Source: Rhizobium acidisoli
GTDB taxonomy: Bacteria > Pseudomonadota > Alphaproteobacteria > Rhizobiales > Rhizobiaceae
Direction: 5' to 3'
NCBI RefSeq assembly: GCF_002531755.2
Contig: NZ_CP034998.1
Span: forward strand, 3,290,001-3,354,000
Length of the DNA stretch: 64,000 nt
Shown: piece after piece, positions 1 to 10,600 of the stretch
Position numbering within the stretch: position 1 is the first letter of the stretch
How the letters are laid out: each line of letters starts with the position of its first letter
The notes under the pieces: generated by a model
Told to the model about the DNA's origin: nothing
What the model saw: only the letters and a program-made list of their open reading frames with translations
The model's database searches: none
Made by a program: the position numbers and the translations under genes

Positions 1-324
1 TCAACACACCAAACCAAAGTTTTTTGACAATTTTGTAACAGGTTGATTCGCCTAGTGTTTTTGTCGGTCGATATTATCCACAGGGCACCTTTCGGGACGG
101 ATTCCTGAAAATTCCTTTATCAGTTGGTCAAAAAACCCTCGAAAAGCCGCTCCCTACCACCGAAAGATAACGAGAAAACAGCGGCTTGAGCGGATTTATG
201 GTTAATGGAGGATTAACTGCTTTCCGCCACGAGCTTTAAATTTCCGTCACAAATCAACGGCGAACATTTCGGAACCTATCGCCGTCTTAAGTGTTGTCTT
301 TCCCATTGAAGGAAGGAGACCGAT
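1..324. other. Upstream region without a recognisable gene
   Basis: I see no convincing coding region. The stretch is more A+T-rich than the rest of the window, as expected for promoter DNA. A TTGACA hexamer lies at 24-29 without a convincing -10 partner. The ribosome site of the next gene (GGAAGGAG) ends just before 325. Confidence 0.5.
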
Positions 325-663
325 ATGGCTGCCAACACCGATGTTATCAGAGCATCTGTCAGCAAGGACATTGCCGCACTCCAGCAGGAAGTCTCGCGCC
401 TGCAGAAGATGATTTCCGCTCAAGGCGCCGAAGCCTATTACGAAGTGCGCGGCCGCGCCGGCAAGGCTTACGACGAGGCCCTGCCCCGCGCTAAGAACGC
501 CGTCGCCCAGATCAGAGCCGAAGGGGCAGCTGCTGCCGGCGCCGCCCGCGAACACCCGACCGCGGCAACCACTGCGCTGGTGCTTGCAGGCGCCATTGGA
601 TTCCTCGCCGGCTATCTGCTTTCCGGCAGCTCACAGCCGGAGCCTCGCCATTGGTGGCGCTAG
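325..663 (+). CDS. DUF883/ElaB-YqjD-like small membrane protein
   Basis: The 112-residue protein has an alanine- and charge-rich amphipathic helical N-terminal part (about residues 10-75) and one membrane segment near residues 83-101 (TTALVLAGAIGFLAGYLL), followed by a short basic tail. This is the architecture of the DUF883/ElaB/YqjD family, inner-membrane proteins linked in enterobacteria to stationary phase and ribosome association. A good ribosome site (GGAAGGAG) precedes the ATG. It appears monocistronic, with a strong hairpin downstream. Membership in DUF883 is inferred from the architecture; the function in rhizobia is not known. Confidence 0.6.
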   Translation: MAANTDVIRASVSKDIAALQQEVSRLQKMISAQGAEAYYEVRGRAGKAYDEALPRAKNAVAQIRAEGAAAAGAAREHPTAATTALVLAGAIGFLAGYLLSGSSQPEPRHWWR

Positions 664-693
664 GACCTGCCGTATCCATTGAAAAATCATATT

Positions 694-734
694 TTTACGC
701 ACCCGCCGATCCGTTTTTCGGCAGGGTGCGTAAA
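694..734. repeat. Strong intergenic hairpin
   Basis: TTTACGCACCC at 694-704 and GGGTGCGTAAA at 724-734 are perfect reverse complements. The inner GCCGA/TCGGC extends the stem to about 16 bp with one bulged A. No clear T-tract follows on either strand, so it may be an mRNA-end stabiliser or an imperfect terminator for the gene ending at 663. Confidence 0.6.
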
Positions 735-804
735 TGCTTATGTCTTAGAAAAACCAATTTTTAATGCGATTGATGGGAACATAAAAAACGACAGGGAGGA
801 CAAC

Positions 805-1011
805 ATGGAAAACAAGAGGGCCAATTGCATCATTGAAGTCAGCGTCGATGGCGTCAACGGCCGTTACGCGGTCGGCATCATGAATATGCGTCAGGCACTC
901 GACCTGCCCGAAATGCCAAGTCTGTCATATACGCATCCGGACCCGGTCAAGGCCGCCGCCGGTATCGTTGTCAGCCGCAAGGAACTTGCCGGCTTTATGG
1001 CCTGCCGCTGA
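805..1011 (+). CDS. Hypothetical 68-residue protein
   Basis: I do not recognise this family. I chose the ATG at 805, not an upstream in-frame start, because AGGGAGGA lies at correct spacing before it and the region before 805 is a hairpin plus A+T-rich DNA. The protein is soluble with no signal peptide or membrane segment. It begins with alternating hydrophobic residues (CIIEVSVDGVNGRYAVG) that suggest a small beta-rich fold. It lies alone between the hairpin and the pseudouridine synthase gene. Confidence 0.5.
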   Translation: MENKRANCIIEVSVDGVNGRYAVGIMNMRQALDLPEMPSLSYTHPDPVKAAAGIVVSRKELAGFMACR

Positions 1012-1162
1012 GCCAGCGCAACCCTGCCATGCCGTAACAGCGCTTCCACCAAAGCGCTGGCGTTTTCTAACGCGTCTCTTCTCCCCGCTTTTTCTTCGCC
1101 TTGCTGGCATCCTTGCTCCGTTCATGCCAAGAGAAGGCATCGAGGCAGCATAAGGACCGCAG

Positions 1163-1969
1163 ATGAGGGAACGGCGCCCATCGCATAAGACCCGCGAGCG
1201 GACAAAGCCCGCCGCCGGCGGCGCAACCAAGCGGGTCACCCTCCCCCGCGCCCTTTCCAAACTTGGTTATTGCTCCCGAACCCAGGCCGAACGGCTGATC
1301 GCCGAAAGTCGCGTTGCCGTCGACGGCCGCACCATCAGCGATATCTCCGCCTGGGTCGACCTCGCGACGGCCAGGATCAGCGTCGACGGCCTCGTCATTG
1401 CCGCCGAAGCGAAAATCTACCTGATGCTCAACAAGCCCCGAGGGCTCGTCACCACCCGCGATGATCCCGAAGGCAGGCCGACGGTCTATGATTGCCTGAG
1501 GGATTTCGACATCCCGCATCTCTCTCCGGTCGGCCGGCTCGACAAGGCGAGCGAGGGGCTGCTGCTGTTCACCAATGACACGGAATTCGCCCAGATCCTG
1601 CTCGATCCGGTCACCCATGTGACGAAGACCTATCATGTCCAGATCGACCGGATCATGGACGATGAGGGCATTGCCGCCATGACATCGGGCATCCGCCACG
1701 ACGGCGAATTGCTGACGGCAACCGCCGCGCGGCGCCTGCGCCAGGGCGACCGGAATTCATGGATCGAGGTCGAGCTCGACGAGGGCCGCAACCGCCAGAT
1801 CCGCCGCATGCTGGAGGCGCTCGGGACCGAATGCCTTCGCCTCGTCCGCGTTGCGATCGGCGGGCTCGAGCTCGGCGAACTGCCGAAAGGCGCCGTGCGC
1901 GCGCTGACCGAAGCGGAATTGCAGTCGCTGCGGCGGAAAACCGGCATCGAGAAGGCGAGACGCAATTGA
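1163..1969 (+). CDS. Pseudouridine synthase of the RsuA/RluB/RluE family
   Basis: This enzyme converts specific uridines in ribosomal RNA to pseudouridine. An S4 RNA-binding domain covers about residues 26-80 (LPRALSKLGYCSRTQAERLI). The catalytic domain follows, with the family motif GRLDKASEGLLLFTND holding the catalytic Asp, and the later EGRNRQIRRML motif. The first 25 residues are basic and probably disordered. At 268 residues it is typical for RluB/RsuA-type enzymes. The exact target (16S U516 or a 23S site) cannot be told from the sequence. The phosphoribosyltransferase gene starts 14 bp downstream, so the two are probably co-transcribed. Confidence 0.9.
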   Translation: MRERRPSHKTRERTKPAAGGATKRVTLPRALSKLGYCSRTQAERLIAESRVAVDGRTISDISAWVDLATARISVDGLVIAAEAKIYLMLNKPRGLVTTRDDPEGRPTVYDCLRDFDIPHLSPVGRLDKASEGLLLFTNDTEFAQILLDPVTHVTKTYHVQIDRIMDDEGIAAMTSGIRHDGELLTATAARRLRQGDRNSWIEVELDEGRNRQIRRMLEALGTECLRLVRVAIGGLELGELPKGAVRALTEAELQSLRRKTGIEKARRN

Positions 1970-1983
1970 CTGATGAAAGGGTG

Positions 1984-2679
1984 ATGGCGCCGCACGACTT
2001 CTGGCAGGAGGTTCATCCGCCCGGCACCTTTGCCGTCGACGGCGAATTCGCCTCCTTCTACGTCGCCGTGCTGGAAGACGGCCGTCAGATGCGCCTGCCG
2101 ATCCGCGTACTCGCGGACGGCGATCACGCCCTCGCCTCGCTGATCATCAACCAGGCGAGCTTCGCCGTGCTCGACACGCTCGCCGAAAGCCTCGCCGAAA
2201 AAATCAGGCCCATGCGCATCGATGTCGTCGCCGGCCTGCCGACGCTCGGCCTGACGCTCGCCGCCGCCGTTGCGCAGAAGCTCGGCCACAGCCGCTATGT
2301 TCCGCTCGGCACCTCGCGCAAATTCTGGTATCGCGACGAGCTCTCCGTCCCCCTGTCCTCGATCACCACACCGGCACAGCAGAAGCGCCTCTATATCGAT
2401 CCGCGCATGCTGCCGCTGCTGGCAGGACGGCGCGTCGCCGTGATCGACGACGTCATTTCCAGCGGCGCCTCGATCGTCGCGGCTCTTGATCTGCTTGAGG
2501 CCTGCGGCATCGAACCAGTCGTCATCGGCGCGGCCATGCTGCAGTCAGAGCGCTGGCGCGAAAGCCTTGCTGCCGCCGGCCTGCAATGGATCGCACGCAC
2601 CGTCGGCGTCTTTACAACGCCCATCTTGGAGCGGAACGCCGCGGGCCGGTGGCAGGCACCCGCCTTAGGCGAGACATGA
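1984..2679 (+). CDS. Phosphoribosyltransferase-family protein
   Basis: The PRPP-binding signature of type I phosphoribosyltransferases is clear near residues 150-160 (VAVIDDVISSGASI), and a conserved GLPTLGLTLA segment precedes it at about 80-90. The spacing resembles adenine/orotate-type enzymes, but the nucleobase substrate cannot be assigned. ATG 1984 is used as start; GTG 1981 and TTG 1966 are also in frame, and AAAGGG before 1984 is close to it, so the start could be a few codons upstream. The gene follows the pseudouridine synthase closely and its stop overlaps an in-frame ATG (2676) of the next gene, suggesting one transcript. Confidence 0.75.
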   Translation: MAPHDFWQEVHPPGTFAVDGEFASFYVAVLEDGRQMRLPIRVLADGDHALASLIINQASFAVLDTLAESLAEKIRPMRIDVVAGLPTLGLTLAAAVAQKLGHSRYVPLGTSRKFWYRDELSVPLSSITTPAQQKRLYIDPRMLPLLAGRRVAVIDDVISSGASIVAALDLLEACGIEPVVIGAAMLQSERWRESLAAAGLQWIARTVGVFTTPILERNAAGRWQAPALGET

Positions 2680-2768
2680 GGATTGGTCAATCTTTGCCTG
2701 AGGCCACCTCTGTACAGCGCAGAGGAACGATTACAGTCTGCCCAATCGATGAAACACCGGATCCACGC

Positions 2769-4511
2769 ATGACGTTCGAGCAAGCATCCCTGCTGATCCT
2801 TCTGCTGGCGATGCTCGTTCTCTTCTCTTTCGATCGCATCCGCATCGAGGTGATTTCGATCGCCGGCCTGCTCGCCGGCTATGCGCTGGGGCTTTATCCC
2901 GCCGACCACATTTTCACCGGCTTTGCCAGTCCCGTTGTCATCACCGTCGTCGAGATCCTGCTGATCGTCCAGGTGCTGGCGCGCGCCAGGCTCTTCGACA
3001 ATCTCGCCGCCCGTTTCGCCGCCGCCAAGCCTTCCGGCTTCAAGGTCATCGCCGGCGCTTCCTCGCTTGCCGGCTTCATTTCCATCTTCATGAACAATAT
3101 CGGCGCCTTTGCAATCAGCCTGCCGGTGACGCTGCGGCTCGGCATGGCGCTAACGATCCCCCGCCGCCAACTTGTCATGCCCCTCTCGTTTGCGGCGCTG
3201 CTCGGCGGCCTCGTCTCGCTGATCGGCACGCCGGCCAACCTGCTCGTCAGCGACGCGCTCGCCAAGGCGACCGGAGCAGGCTTTCACTTTTTCGATTTCG
3301 CCTATGTCGGCCTGCCGGTCGCAATCGCCGGCATTCTGCTCATCGCCTTTCGCATCCAGCGCCTCTTTCCTGAACCTGACGAAACGCCGGCAACGATCTC
3401 CCCAGGCACGCGCCGCATCGTCGTCGAGCGCCGCATTCCCGACATTTCGCCGCTGATCGGCATCCGGCTTTCCGATTGTCCGGCGGATTTCGGCATCAAA
3501 CCGCACGCCCTGATCCGCGGCGACAATTTCGTCTTCGGCCCTCTTGATCAGTCGGTGATTTCAGCCGGTGACGTGCTGCTTGCCGAAGGCGCCGATGCGG
3601 TTTTTGCCGGGCTAGCCGCCACCCAGGCGCTGATCGCCGATTTCAATCCGCATGGCCTCCAGCCGGATTTCTCCCGTGTCGAAGCCGTCGTCATGCCGGA
3701 AAGCACGCTGGTCGGTTCGCGCGTCCGCTCGCTTGAAGTCTTCCAAAGCCGTGGCGTCGCGGTCACCGCTCTATCCATGCGCGCGCCGCGCATCGAGGGC
3801 CGTTTCATCGACCTGCAACTGTCGATCGGCGATATATTGACGCTGGAAGGGCCGCGAACGGCAATCGCCGAAGCGCTCGAAGAAAGCGAGTGCCTGCCGC
3901 TCGCCCCGACAGCCCCGGCCGAACCGGCCGTCCTCTCCTGGCGGCCCTTCGCGCTCTTTGCCTGCGGCGTCGCCGCCTCTGCGGCCGGCTTGCCTCCCGA
4001 CATCGCCTTTGCCGGTGTCGTACTTGTGCTCGCCTTGCTCAATCACCTGAACATCCGGCAGGCGATGGCCGATCTCAACTGGCCGATCATTATCATGCTG
4101 GCAGCGATGATCCCGATCGGCCAGGCGGTGGCAAGCACCGGCGCGGCCGCAATCATCGCCGGCTGGCTGAGCCTCGTCGTGCCGGTCAGCCAGCCGCTCT
4201 CCGGCATCGCCCTCATCCTCTTCCTCGCCATGGCGCTGACGCCCTTCGTCAACAACGCGACGGTGGCGATCGTCCTGACCCCGATCGCACTGGAATTCGC
4301 AAAGGCCGGCAGCCACGCGCCGGGCGCCTATTTGATTGCCGTCGCCGCCGGCGCCTCACTGGATTTCCTGACGCCCTTCGGCCATCACAACAACACGCTG
4401 GCAATGGGCATCGGCGGCTACCGCTTCAGTGACTTCCTGCGCGCCGGCTGGCCGCTTGCCGTTACCAGCTATGGCCTCGCTTTGTTTCTCCTGGCTCTGT
4501 TCTGGCTGTGA
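2769..4511 (+). CDS. SLC13/DASS-type transporter with TrkA-C domains
   Basis: This is a polytopic inner-membrane protein of about 580 residues. Two hydrophobic halves flank a soluble insert (about 220-375) holding two TrkA-C/RCK-C-like domains ([21 protein letters not shown] and a second copy after it). That layout is typical of SLC13/ArsB-NhaD-related permeases that move divalent anions such as sulfate or dicarboxylates with cations. Each half has re-entrant-loop-like motifs ([11 protein letters not shown] and [11 protein letters not shown]). The chosen ATG begins at the first membrane segment. ATG 2676 would overlap the previous stop (ATGA) but add 31 mostly polar residues. The substrate is unknown. 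Confidence 0.75.
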   Translation: MTFEQASLLILLLAMLVLFSFDRIRIEVISIAGLLAGYALGLYPADHIFTGFASPVVITVVEILLIVQVLARARLFDNLAARFAAAKPSGFKVIAGASSLAGFISIFMNNIGAFAISLPVTLRLGMALTIPRRQLVMPLSFAALLGGLVSLIGTPANLLVSDALAKATGAGFHFFDFAYVGLPVAIAGILLIAFRIQRLFPEPDETPATISPGTRRIVVERRIPDISPLIGIRLSDCPADFGIKPHALIRGDNFVFGPLDQSVISAGDVLLAEGADAVFAGLAATQALIADFNPHGLQPDFSRVEAVVMPESTLVGSRVRSLEVFQSRGVAVTALSMRAPRIEGRFIDLQLSIGDILTLEGPRTAIAEALEESECLPLAPTAPAEPAVLSWRPFALFACGVAASAAGLPPDIAFAGVVLVLALLNHLNIRQAMADLNWPIIIMLAAMIPIGQAVASTGAAAIIAGWLSLVVPVSQPLSGIALILFLAMALTPFVNNATVAIVLTPIALEFAKAGSHAPGAYLIAVAAGASLDFLTPFGHHNNTLAMGIGGYRFSDFLRAGWPLAVTSYGLALFLLALFWL

Positions 4512-4597
4512 TGCGATACTTGGCATCTGACTTGACTTCCCCCGCGATGAAACTAGAGCAGGAAGCCTTCACCCAATTACAAGGACAGTCGAGCGCC

Positions 4598-5542
4598 GTG
4601 CGAATTCTCTCCGAAGCCCATTTCCCGGAACTGCCGAACTATTATCGCGGCAAGGTGCGCGAGAATTACGATCTTCCGGACGGACGCCGCATCATCATCA
4701 GCACCGACCGGCTGAGCGCTTTCGACCGCATCCTCACCTGCATTCCTTATAAGGGCCAGGTGCTGACGCAGACCGCGCGCTATTGGTTCGAGGCGACGAA
4801 GGACATCTGCCCGAACCATGTCCTCGACTATCCTGATGCGAATGTCGTGATCGGCAAGCGGCTCGACATCCTGCCGGTCGAAATCGTCGTGCGCGGTTAT
4901 CTCGCCGGCACCACCGGCACATCGATCCTGACGCTCTATAAGAAGGGTGAACGCGAGATGTACGGCATGCGCCTGCCGGACGGCATGCGCGACAACCAGA
5001 TCCTGCCGGAGCCGGTCATCACCCCGACCAGCAAGGAATTCGACGGCGGCCATGACGAGCCGCTGACGCCTGCCGAAATCGTCAGCCGCGGCCTTCTGAC
5101 CAAGGAGCAGTGGGAAACCCTGTCGCGATATGCGCTCGCCCTTTTTGCCCGCGGCCAGGAGATGGCTGCCAAACGCGGGTTGATCCTCGTCGACACCAAA
5201 TATGAATTCGGCACCGACGGCGACGGCAACATCATCCTCGCCGACGAGATCCATACGCCCGACAGCAGCCGCTACTGGCTTGCAGAAAGCTATCCGGCCA
5301 GTTTTGTCGCCGGAAAACGTCCGGAAAGTTTCGACAAGGATTTCGTCCGCGCCTGGGTGGCGGAACGCTGCGACCCATATAAGGATGAGATCCCCGAGAT
5401 CCCCACCGAACTGATCGAACAGACCTCGGCCGTCTATATCAGGGCCTATGAGGCGATCACCGGCGAGCGCTTTGTTCCCGACGATAGCGGCGAGACACCG
5501 CTTGCCCGCATCCGGCAGAACCTCGCCCCCCACTTCTCCTGA
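4598..5542 (+). CDS. purC: Phosphoribosylaminoimidazole-succinocarboxamide synthase (SAICAR synthase)
   Basis: The enzyme joins CAIR and aspartate, with ATP, to form SAICAR in de novo purine synthesis. Family motifs are present: [11 protein letters not shown] at the N-terminus, [23 protein letters not shown], and the [19 protein letters not shown] pair near the C-terminus. GTG 4598 gives 314 residues and begins just before the conserved region, with AAGGACA upstream; longer starts (ATG 4508) would add a non-conserved tail overlapping the previous gene. It stands alone, away from any pur operon. Rhizobia commonly carry two SAICAR synthases, and this longer Ade1-like form is likely the second copy. 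Confidence 0.9.
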   Translation: MRILSEAHFPELPNYYRGKVRENYDLPDGRRIIISTDRLSAFDRILTCIPYKGQVLTQTARYWFEATKDICPNHVLDYPDANVVIGKRLDILPVEIVVRGYLAGTTGTSILTLYKKGEREMYGMRLPDGMRDNQILPEPVITPTSKEFDGGHDEPLTPAEIVSRGLLTKEQWETLSRYALALFARGQEMAAKRGLILVDTKYEFGTDGDGNIILADEIHTPDSSRYWLAESYPASFVAGKRPESFDKDFVRAWVAERCDPYKDEIPEIPTELIEQTSAVYIRAYEAITGERFVPDDSGETPLARIRQNLAPHFS

Positions 5543-5646
5543 GATGGCAGCGCGCGGAAGCCTCCGGCCAATCATCGGCTTGCGGCATTTCGTGCAATCG
5601 CGCTAACATCAGCCAAAAGGATCGGGCCCGGCCCGGCGGGGGACGG

Positions 5647-6249
5647 ATGGTAAGAAGGCCGAGACGCAAGGCCGAGGAAACGCGGGAGGACATTCTCTCC
5701 ATGGCGGAGATGCTGTTTCGTCAGCGTGGCTACCTGGCGGTGTCGATCGCCGATATCGCCGGCGCGCTGCACATGTCGCCCGCCAATGTCTTCAAGCATT
5801 TCCATACCAAAGTCGCGCTGGTCGATGCGATCGCCGGACGCCATCTCGACAATGCCACCGAGCGTTTCGCAGCCTTTGACCAGGACCTGCCCCCGAAGGA
5901 GCAATTGCTCCGCTTCGTCCTGCGCCTGCTGGAAGGCCATCTGCAGGACATCCAGAAAAATCCCTACATCTTCGAAATGGTGCTTTCGACGATCGAGGCC
6001 AAACTCGAGGCCGGCAACCGTTATCGCGCCCGAATCGAGTTGAAGCTGGACGAAATCATCCGAGAGGGCATCGCGGAGGGACGCTATCAGTGCCGCGATC
6101 CCGAGCGCGCGGCACGCACCGTCGCAGACCTCCTGGCCTGCGTGTTGCACCCGATCCTGATTGCCCGCGACGACAAGGAAACCCTCGTGCATCGTGCCGA
6201 GGACATCGTCGGCTTTGTCGATGCCGCACTGCAAAATAACGCTTGCTAA
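5647..6249 (+). CDS. TetR/AcrR-family transcriptional regulator
   Basis: The N-terminal TetR helix-turn-helix is clear (about residues 10-57: TREDILSMAEMLFRQRGYLA, then IADIAGALHMSPANVFKHF). An all-helical ligand-sensing domain of about 140 residues follows. The gene lies directly upstream of, and in the same direction as, an RND efflux operon, which it most likely represses until an inducer binds. An inverted repeat just after its stop codon is a plausible operator. The inducer is not evident from sequence. Confidence 0.9.
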   Translation: MVRRPRRKAEETREDILSMAEMLFRQRGYLAVSIADIAGALHMSPANVFKHFHTKVALVDAIAGRHLDNATERFAAFDQDLPPKEQLLRFVLRLLEGHLQDIQKNPYIFEMVLSTIEAKLEAGNRYRARIELKLDEIIREGIAEGRYQCRDPERAARTVADLLACVLHPILIARDDKETLVHRAEDIVGFVDAALQNNAC

Positions 6250-6260
6250 GTGATGATTGC

Positions 6261-6280
6261 TGACTTACGTCACTTCGTAA
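6261..6280. promoter_or_regulatory. Candidate TetR operator upstream of the efflux operon
   Basis: Two overlapping dyads lie between the regulator stop and the adaptor gene: TGAC(4)GTCA at 6261-6272 and TTACG(6)CGTAA at 6265-6280. A+T-rich promoter-like DNA follows. Assignment to the adjacent TetR protein rests on position and symmetry only. Confidence 0.45.
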
Positions 6281-6405
6281 AGCTTTTGTTAAATTCGGAT
6301 AATGGCATTTGCAGCCAGATCAATCCTGACGCTTCTATAAGCCTTCGCTCGGCTGGGCCGAGCCCGTGGATCGAACGGCCATTGCCACCGCACAGGGAAT
6401 TCAGA

Positions 6406-7617
6406 ATGATACGGCGTGCCCTTCTCATCTCCTCGGCGCTGGCGTTCGGTGCACTGCTCGCAGCCTGCAGCGACAACGCCAGCAAGCCCGCCGGCAACGC
6501 AGGCGCTGCCGCGGCCCAGCAGGCCTCGCCGGTTGGCGTGATCACGCTGAATAAGGGTAGTTTTCCGGTCACCACGATCCTGCCGGGCCGCGCCGAGACC
6601 TTCCAGACGGCCGATATCCGGCCGCAGGTGAGCGGCCTGATCCGCGAGATCGCCTTCAAGGAAGGCGGCGAGATCAAGAAGGGCGACCTTCTCTACCAGA
6701 TCGAGGATGCGCCCTATATCGCCGCCGTCGAGCAGGCCAAAGCGGCAATCTCCAAGGCCGAGGCGAGTGTGCCGAGCGCTGAAAGCAATCTCGACCGCTA
6801 CCAGCGCTTGGTCGGCAGCGGCGCCACCCAGATCGAATTCGAAACCGCCAAGACGACGCTGCTCCAGGCCAAGGCCGAAGTCGAGTCCGCAAAGGCCGCG
6901 CTGTCCGCTGCGCAGATCGACCTCGACCACACCAGGATCATCGCCCCCTTCGACGGCATCATCGACCAGACCGCCTATAATGTCGGCAACGTCGTCTCCG
7001 CCAATCAGACGACGGCGCTGACGACGATCCGCCAGCTTGATCCGATCTACATTTCGCTGACGGAATCGAGCACCAATCTCTTGAAGCTGCGCGATGCGAT
7101 GGCCGCCGGCGACATCAAGGGTGCAGCCAATGTCGTCTTCCACCTGATCCTCGAAGACGGCAAGGAATACAACCAGCAGGGCAAGCTCGACATGTCGAAG
7201 CAGGTGGTCAGTGAGACCACGGGCACCTTCATCATCCGCGTGCTCTTTCCCAATCCCGACCGGGTCGTCCTGCCCGGCATGTATGTCCGGGCGACTGTCG
7301 AACTCGGCGCCGAGAACGGTTATGCGCTGCCGCAGCTGGCGACGAGCCGTGACGCCAACGGCCGGCTGACGGCGCAATTCGTTTCGGCCGAAGGCAAGGT
7401 CGAGACCCGTGCTTTCGAAAACAGCTCGCCCTCCAACAATTCCTGGCTCGTGACCGAAGGCATCAAGGACGGCGATCAGCTGATCGTCAGCGGCCTGCAA
7501 TCGATCACATCAGGCATGCCGGTGAAGCCGGTCCCGATGAAGATCACCGACAACGGCGTGGTCGTGGCTGCCGAGCAGCCCGCGGCCGGTGACGCACAGA
7601 AGCCCGCAGCGAAGTAA
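6406..7617 (+). CDS. RND efflux periplasmic adaptor (membrane fusion) lipoprotein
   Basis: This is the AcrA/MexA-type adaptor that bridges the inner-membrane pump and the outer-membrane channel. The start at 6406 gives a lipoprotein signal ending in the lipobox LLAAC with Cys21. Order of parts: lipoyl-like motif around residues 70-110 (VSGLIREIAFKEGGEIKKGD), an alpha-helical hairpin rich in AEVESAKAAL-type heptads, the second lipoyl half (APFDGIIDQ), and a beta-barrel with LPGMYVRATVELG. The 403-residue length is typical. The pump gene starts 47 bp downstream. It resembles Agrobacterium/Brucella AmeA/BepD-type systems; the substrate is unknown. Confidence 0.93.
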   Translation: MIRRALLISSALAFGALLAACSDNASKPAGNAGAAAAQQASPVGVITLNKGSFPVTTILPGRAETFQTADIRPQVSGLIREIAFKEGGEIKKGDLLYQIEDAPYIAAVEQAKAAISKAEASVPSAESNLDRYQRLVGSGATQIEFETAKTTLLQAKAEVESAKAALSAAQIDLDHTRIIAPFDGIIDQTAYNVGNVVSANQTTALTTIRQLDPIYISLTESSTNLLKLRDAMAAGDIKGAANVVFHLILEDGKEYNQQGKLDMSKQVVSETTGTFIIRVLFPNPDRVVLPGMYVRATVELGAENGYALPQLATSRDANGRLTAQFVSAEGKVETRAFENSSPSNNSWLVTEGIKDGDQLIVSGLQSITSGMPVKPVPMKITDNGVVVAAEQPAAGDAQKPAAK

Positions 7618-7664
7618 TCGCTTCGAGCCCCGACGCCACCGTCTCAGCCGCACAGGAACAACCG

Positions 7665-10600
7665 ATGGCCAAGTTTTTCATCCGACGTCCGATTTTCGCC
7701 TGGGTCATTGCGATCACCATCATGCTCGCCGGTCTGCTGGCGATCTTCACGCTGTCGATCTCGCAATATCCCGACATCGCCCCGACGACTGTCCGCATCA
7801 ACGCCACCTATCGGGGTGCGAGTGCCGAGACTGTCGAGAAATCGGTGACGACGATCATCGAGGACGGCATGACCGGCCTCGACGACCTGACCTACATGAC
7901 TTCGACCTCATCGACAGGTTCGGCCAGCATCCAGCTGACCTTCGGGACGAGCGCCGACCCCGATATCGCTCAGGTGCAGGTGCAGAACAAGCTGCAGCTG
8001 GTTCAGTCGCAGCTTCCGAGCGACGTTATCGATGCCGGCATCAGCGTTACCCGCTCGACCTCGAGTATCCTTCTCGTCGGCTCGCTCGTTTCGACCGACG
8101 GCAAGCGCAACTCGGTCGACCTCGGCAACATCATGTCGACCTCGATCGAGGATCAGATCCAGCGCCTGGAAGGTGTGGGCAGCATCAACGTCTTCGGTTC
8201 GGGTTACGCCATGCGTGTCTGGCTCGATCCGTTCAAGCTGCTGAAATACCAATTGACGCCGAGCGACGTTACGTCGGCCATCCAGGCGCAGAACACCCAG
8301 GTCTCCGTTGGTTCGCTCGGCGCCCAGCCGGCGACCCCCGGCCAGCAGATCAACGTCACCATCACTGCCCAAAGCCAGCTGACCACCGTCGCCGATTTCG
8401 AGCACATCATCCTCAAGGTCGAAAAGGACGGCGCGACGGTACGCCTGAGCGACGTCTCGCGCATCGAAATCGGCCAGGAAAGCTACGGCGGCGGCTCGCG
8501 GTATAACGGCCAGCCGTCGACCGGTTTTGCCGTCAACCTGGCGATTGGCGCCAACGCAATCGATACCGCCGCCCGCGTCCGCTCGGCTCTCGAGGTCATC
8601 GGCCGCGGCCTGCCGGCGGGCGTGGAGATTACCTATCCCTACGACACGACGCCCTTCGTGGAACTGTCGATCGAGAAGGTCGTGCACACGCTGATCGAAG
8701 CAATTGTGCTCGTCTTCGTCGTGCTGCTTATCTTCCTGCAGAACCTGCGAGCAACGCTGATCCCGACGATTGCCGTTCCCGTCGTGCTGCTCGGCACCTT
8801 CGGGGTGCTGGCGGTCACCGGCTACTCGATCAACACCTTGACGATGTTTGCCATGGTGCTGGCGATCGGCCTTCTCGTCGACGACGCCATCGTCGTCGTC
8901 GAAAACGTCGAACGCATCATGTCGGAAGAGAAGCTTTCGCCGCTGGAGGCGACGGAAAAATCGATGGGCGAGATCACCGGCGCCATTGTCGGCATCGCGC
9001 TCGTGCTGACCGCCGTCTTCATTCCGATGGCCTTCTTCGGCGGCTCCACAGGCATCATTTACCGCCAGTTTTCGATCACCATTGTCTCGGCCATGCTGCT
9101 GTCGGCCCTCGTCGCCCTCGTGCTGACGCCTGCCCTTTGCGCCACGATGCTGAAACCGGTCGGCGAACACAGGAAGCACCGTGTCGGCGACTGGTTCAAC
9201 CGCAACTTCACGCGCTCGACCAATGGCTATATCGGCGCCATCGGCTATCTGCTGAAACGGCCGATCCGCGTCATGCTGGTTTTCCTGCTCGTCGGCGCCG
9301 GCTGCGCCTATCTCTTCACCCGCCTGCCGAGTTCCTTCCTGCCGCAGGAAGACCAGGGCGTGCTGCTGACCATCGTCACCACGCCGCCGGGCTCGACCAC
9401 CCAGCAGACCCAGGCAGTGGTCGAGAAGGTCGAGAAATACTATCGTGAAAACGAAAAGGACGCGGTCGAATCCGTGTTCGGCGCGCTCGGCTTCGGCTTC
9501 AACGGATCCGGCCAGAACAGCGCCATCGTCTTCACCAAGCTCAAGGATTTCTCCAAGCGCACCGATCCGACTCTGAGCGCCCAATCGGTCGTCAACCGCG
9601 CGTTGCGCAACTTCTTTGCCATCCGCGAGGCGCAGGTCTTCGCGCTCCTGCCCCCGGCGATCCAGGGTCTCGGCGTATCGAGCGGCTTCTCCATGTATCT
9701 CGTCGATACTGGCGGCCACGGCAATGACGCCCTGACGGCCGCCTCCAAGCGGCTGATCCAGATGGGCAACACCTCGGGCAAGATCGTGGCGCTGCGCAGC
9801 AGCAGCAAGGAGGTCGAGCCGCAGATGCGCATCGTCCTCGATCAGGAAAAGATCGGCGCCATGGGTGTCGACATCGCCTCGGTCAATTCGATGCTATCGA
9901 TCATCTTCACCGGCCGCGACGTCAACGACTTCACACTGAACGGCGAGATCAAGCCGGTCTACGTCGAGGGCGATGCGCCCTTCCGCATGCAGCCGGATGA
10001 TCTCAACCATTGGTACGCCCGCAACACCGCCGGTGAAATGGTGCCCTTCTCCGCCTTTACCAAGACGGAGTGGGTGAAAGGCGCGCCATCGCTTGCCCGC
10101 TTCAACGCCGTCAGCGCCATTCCGCTCGATGGCGCTTCCGCACCCGGTGTCTCCTCCGGCGATGCGATGAACGAAATGGAAGCGCTGACCGAACAGCTCG
10201 GCGGCGGTTATACGGTCGCCTGGCAGGGCATTTCCTATCAGGAGCGCCTTTCCGGTTCGCAGGCTCCGATGCTTTATGCGATCTCCGTTCTGGTCGTCTT
10301 CCTTTGCCTGGCGGCGCTTTACGAAAGCTGGTCGATCCCCTTCTCGGTGATCATGGCGGTGCCCGTCGGCATTCTTGGGGCGCTGACGGCAGCGACCTTG
10401 TTCGGTCAGGCAAACGACGTCTATTTCAAGGTCGGCCTGCTCACGACCATCGGGCTGGCGGCAAAGAACGCGATTCTGATCGTCGAGTTTGCCAAGGACC
10501 GCATGGAAAGCGGCATGGGCCTTTATGAGGCGACATTGGAGGCGGCGAGATTGCGCCTGCGGCCGATCATCATGACCTCGCTGGCCTTCATTCTCGGCGT

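Noticed and set aside
7908..9719. 603-codon open frame antisense to the RND pump
   Set aside because: It is a shadow of the high-G+C pump gene; composition is low-complexity Asp/Arg/Gly-rich with no domain, and the pump frame is unmistakable.
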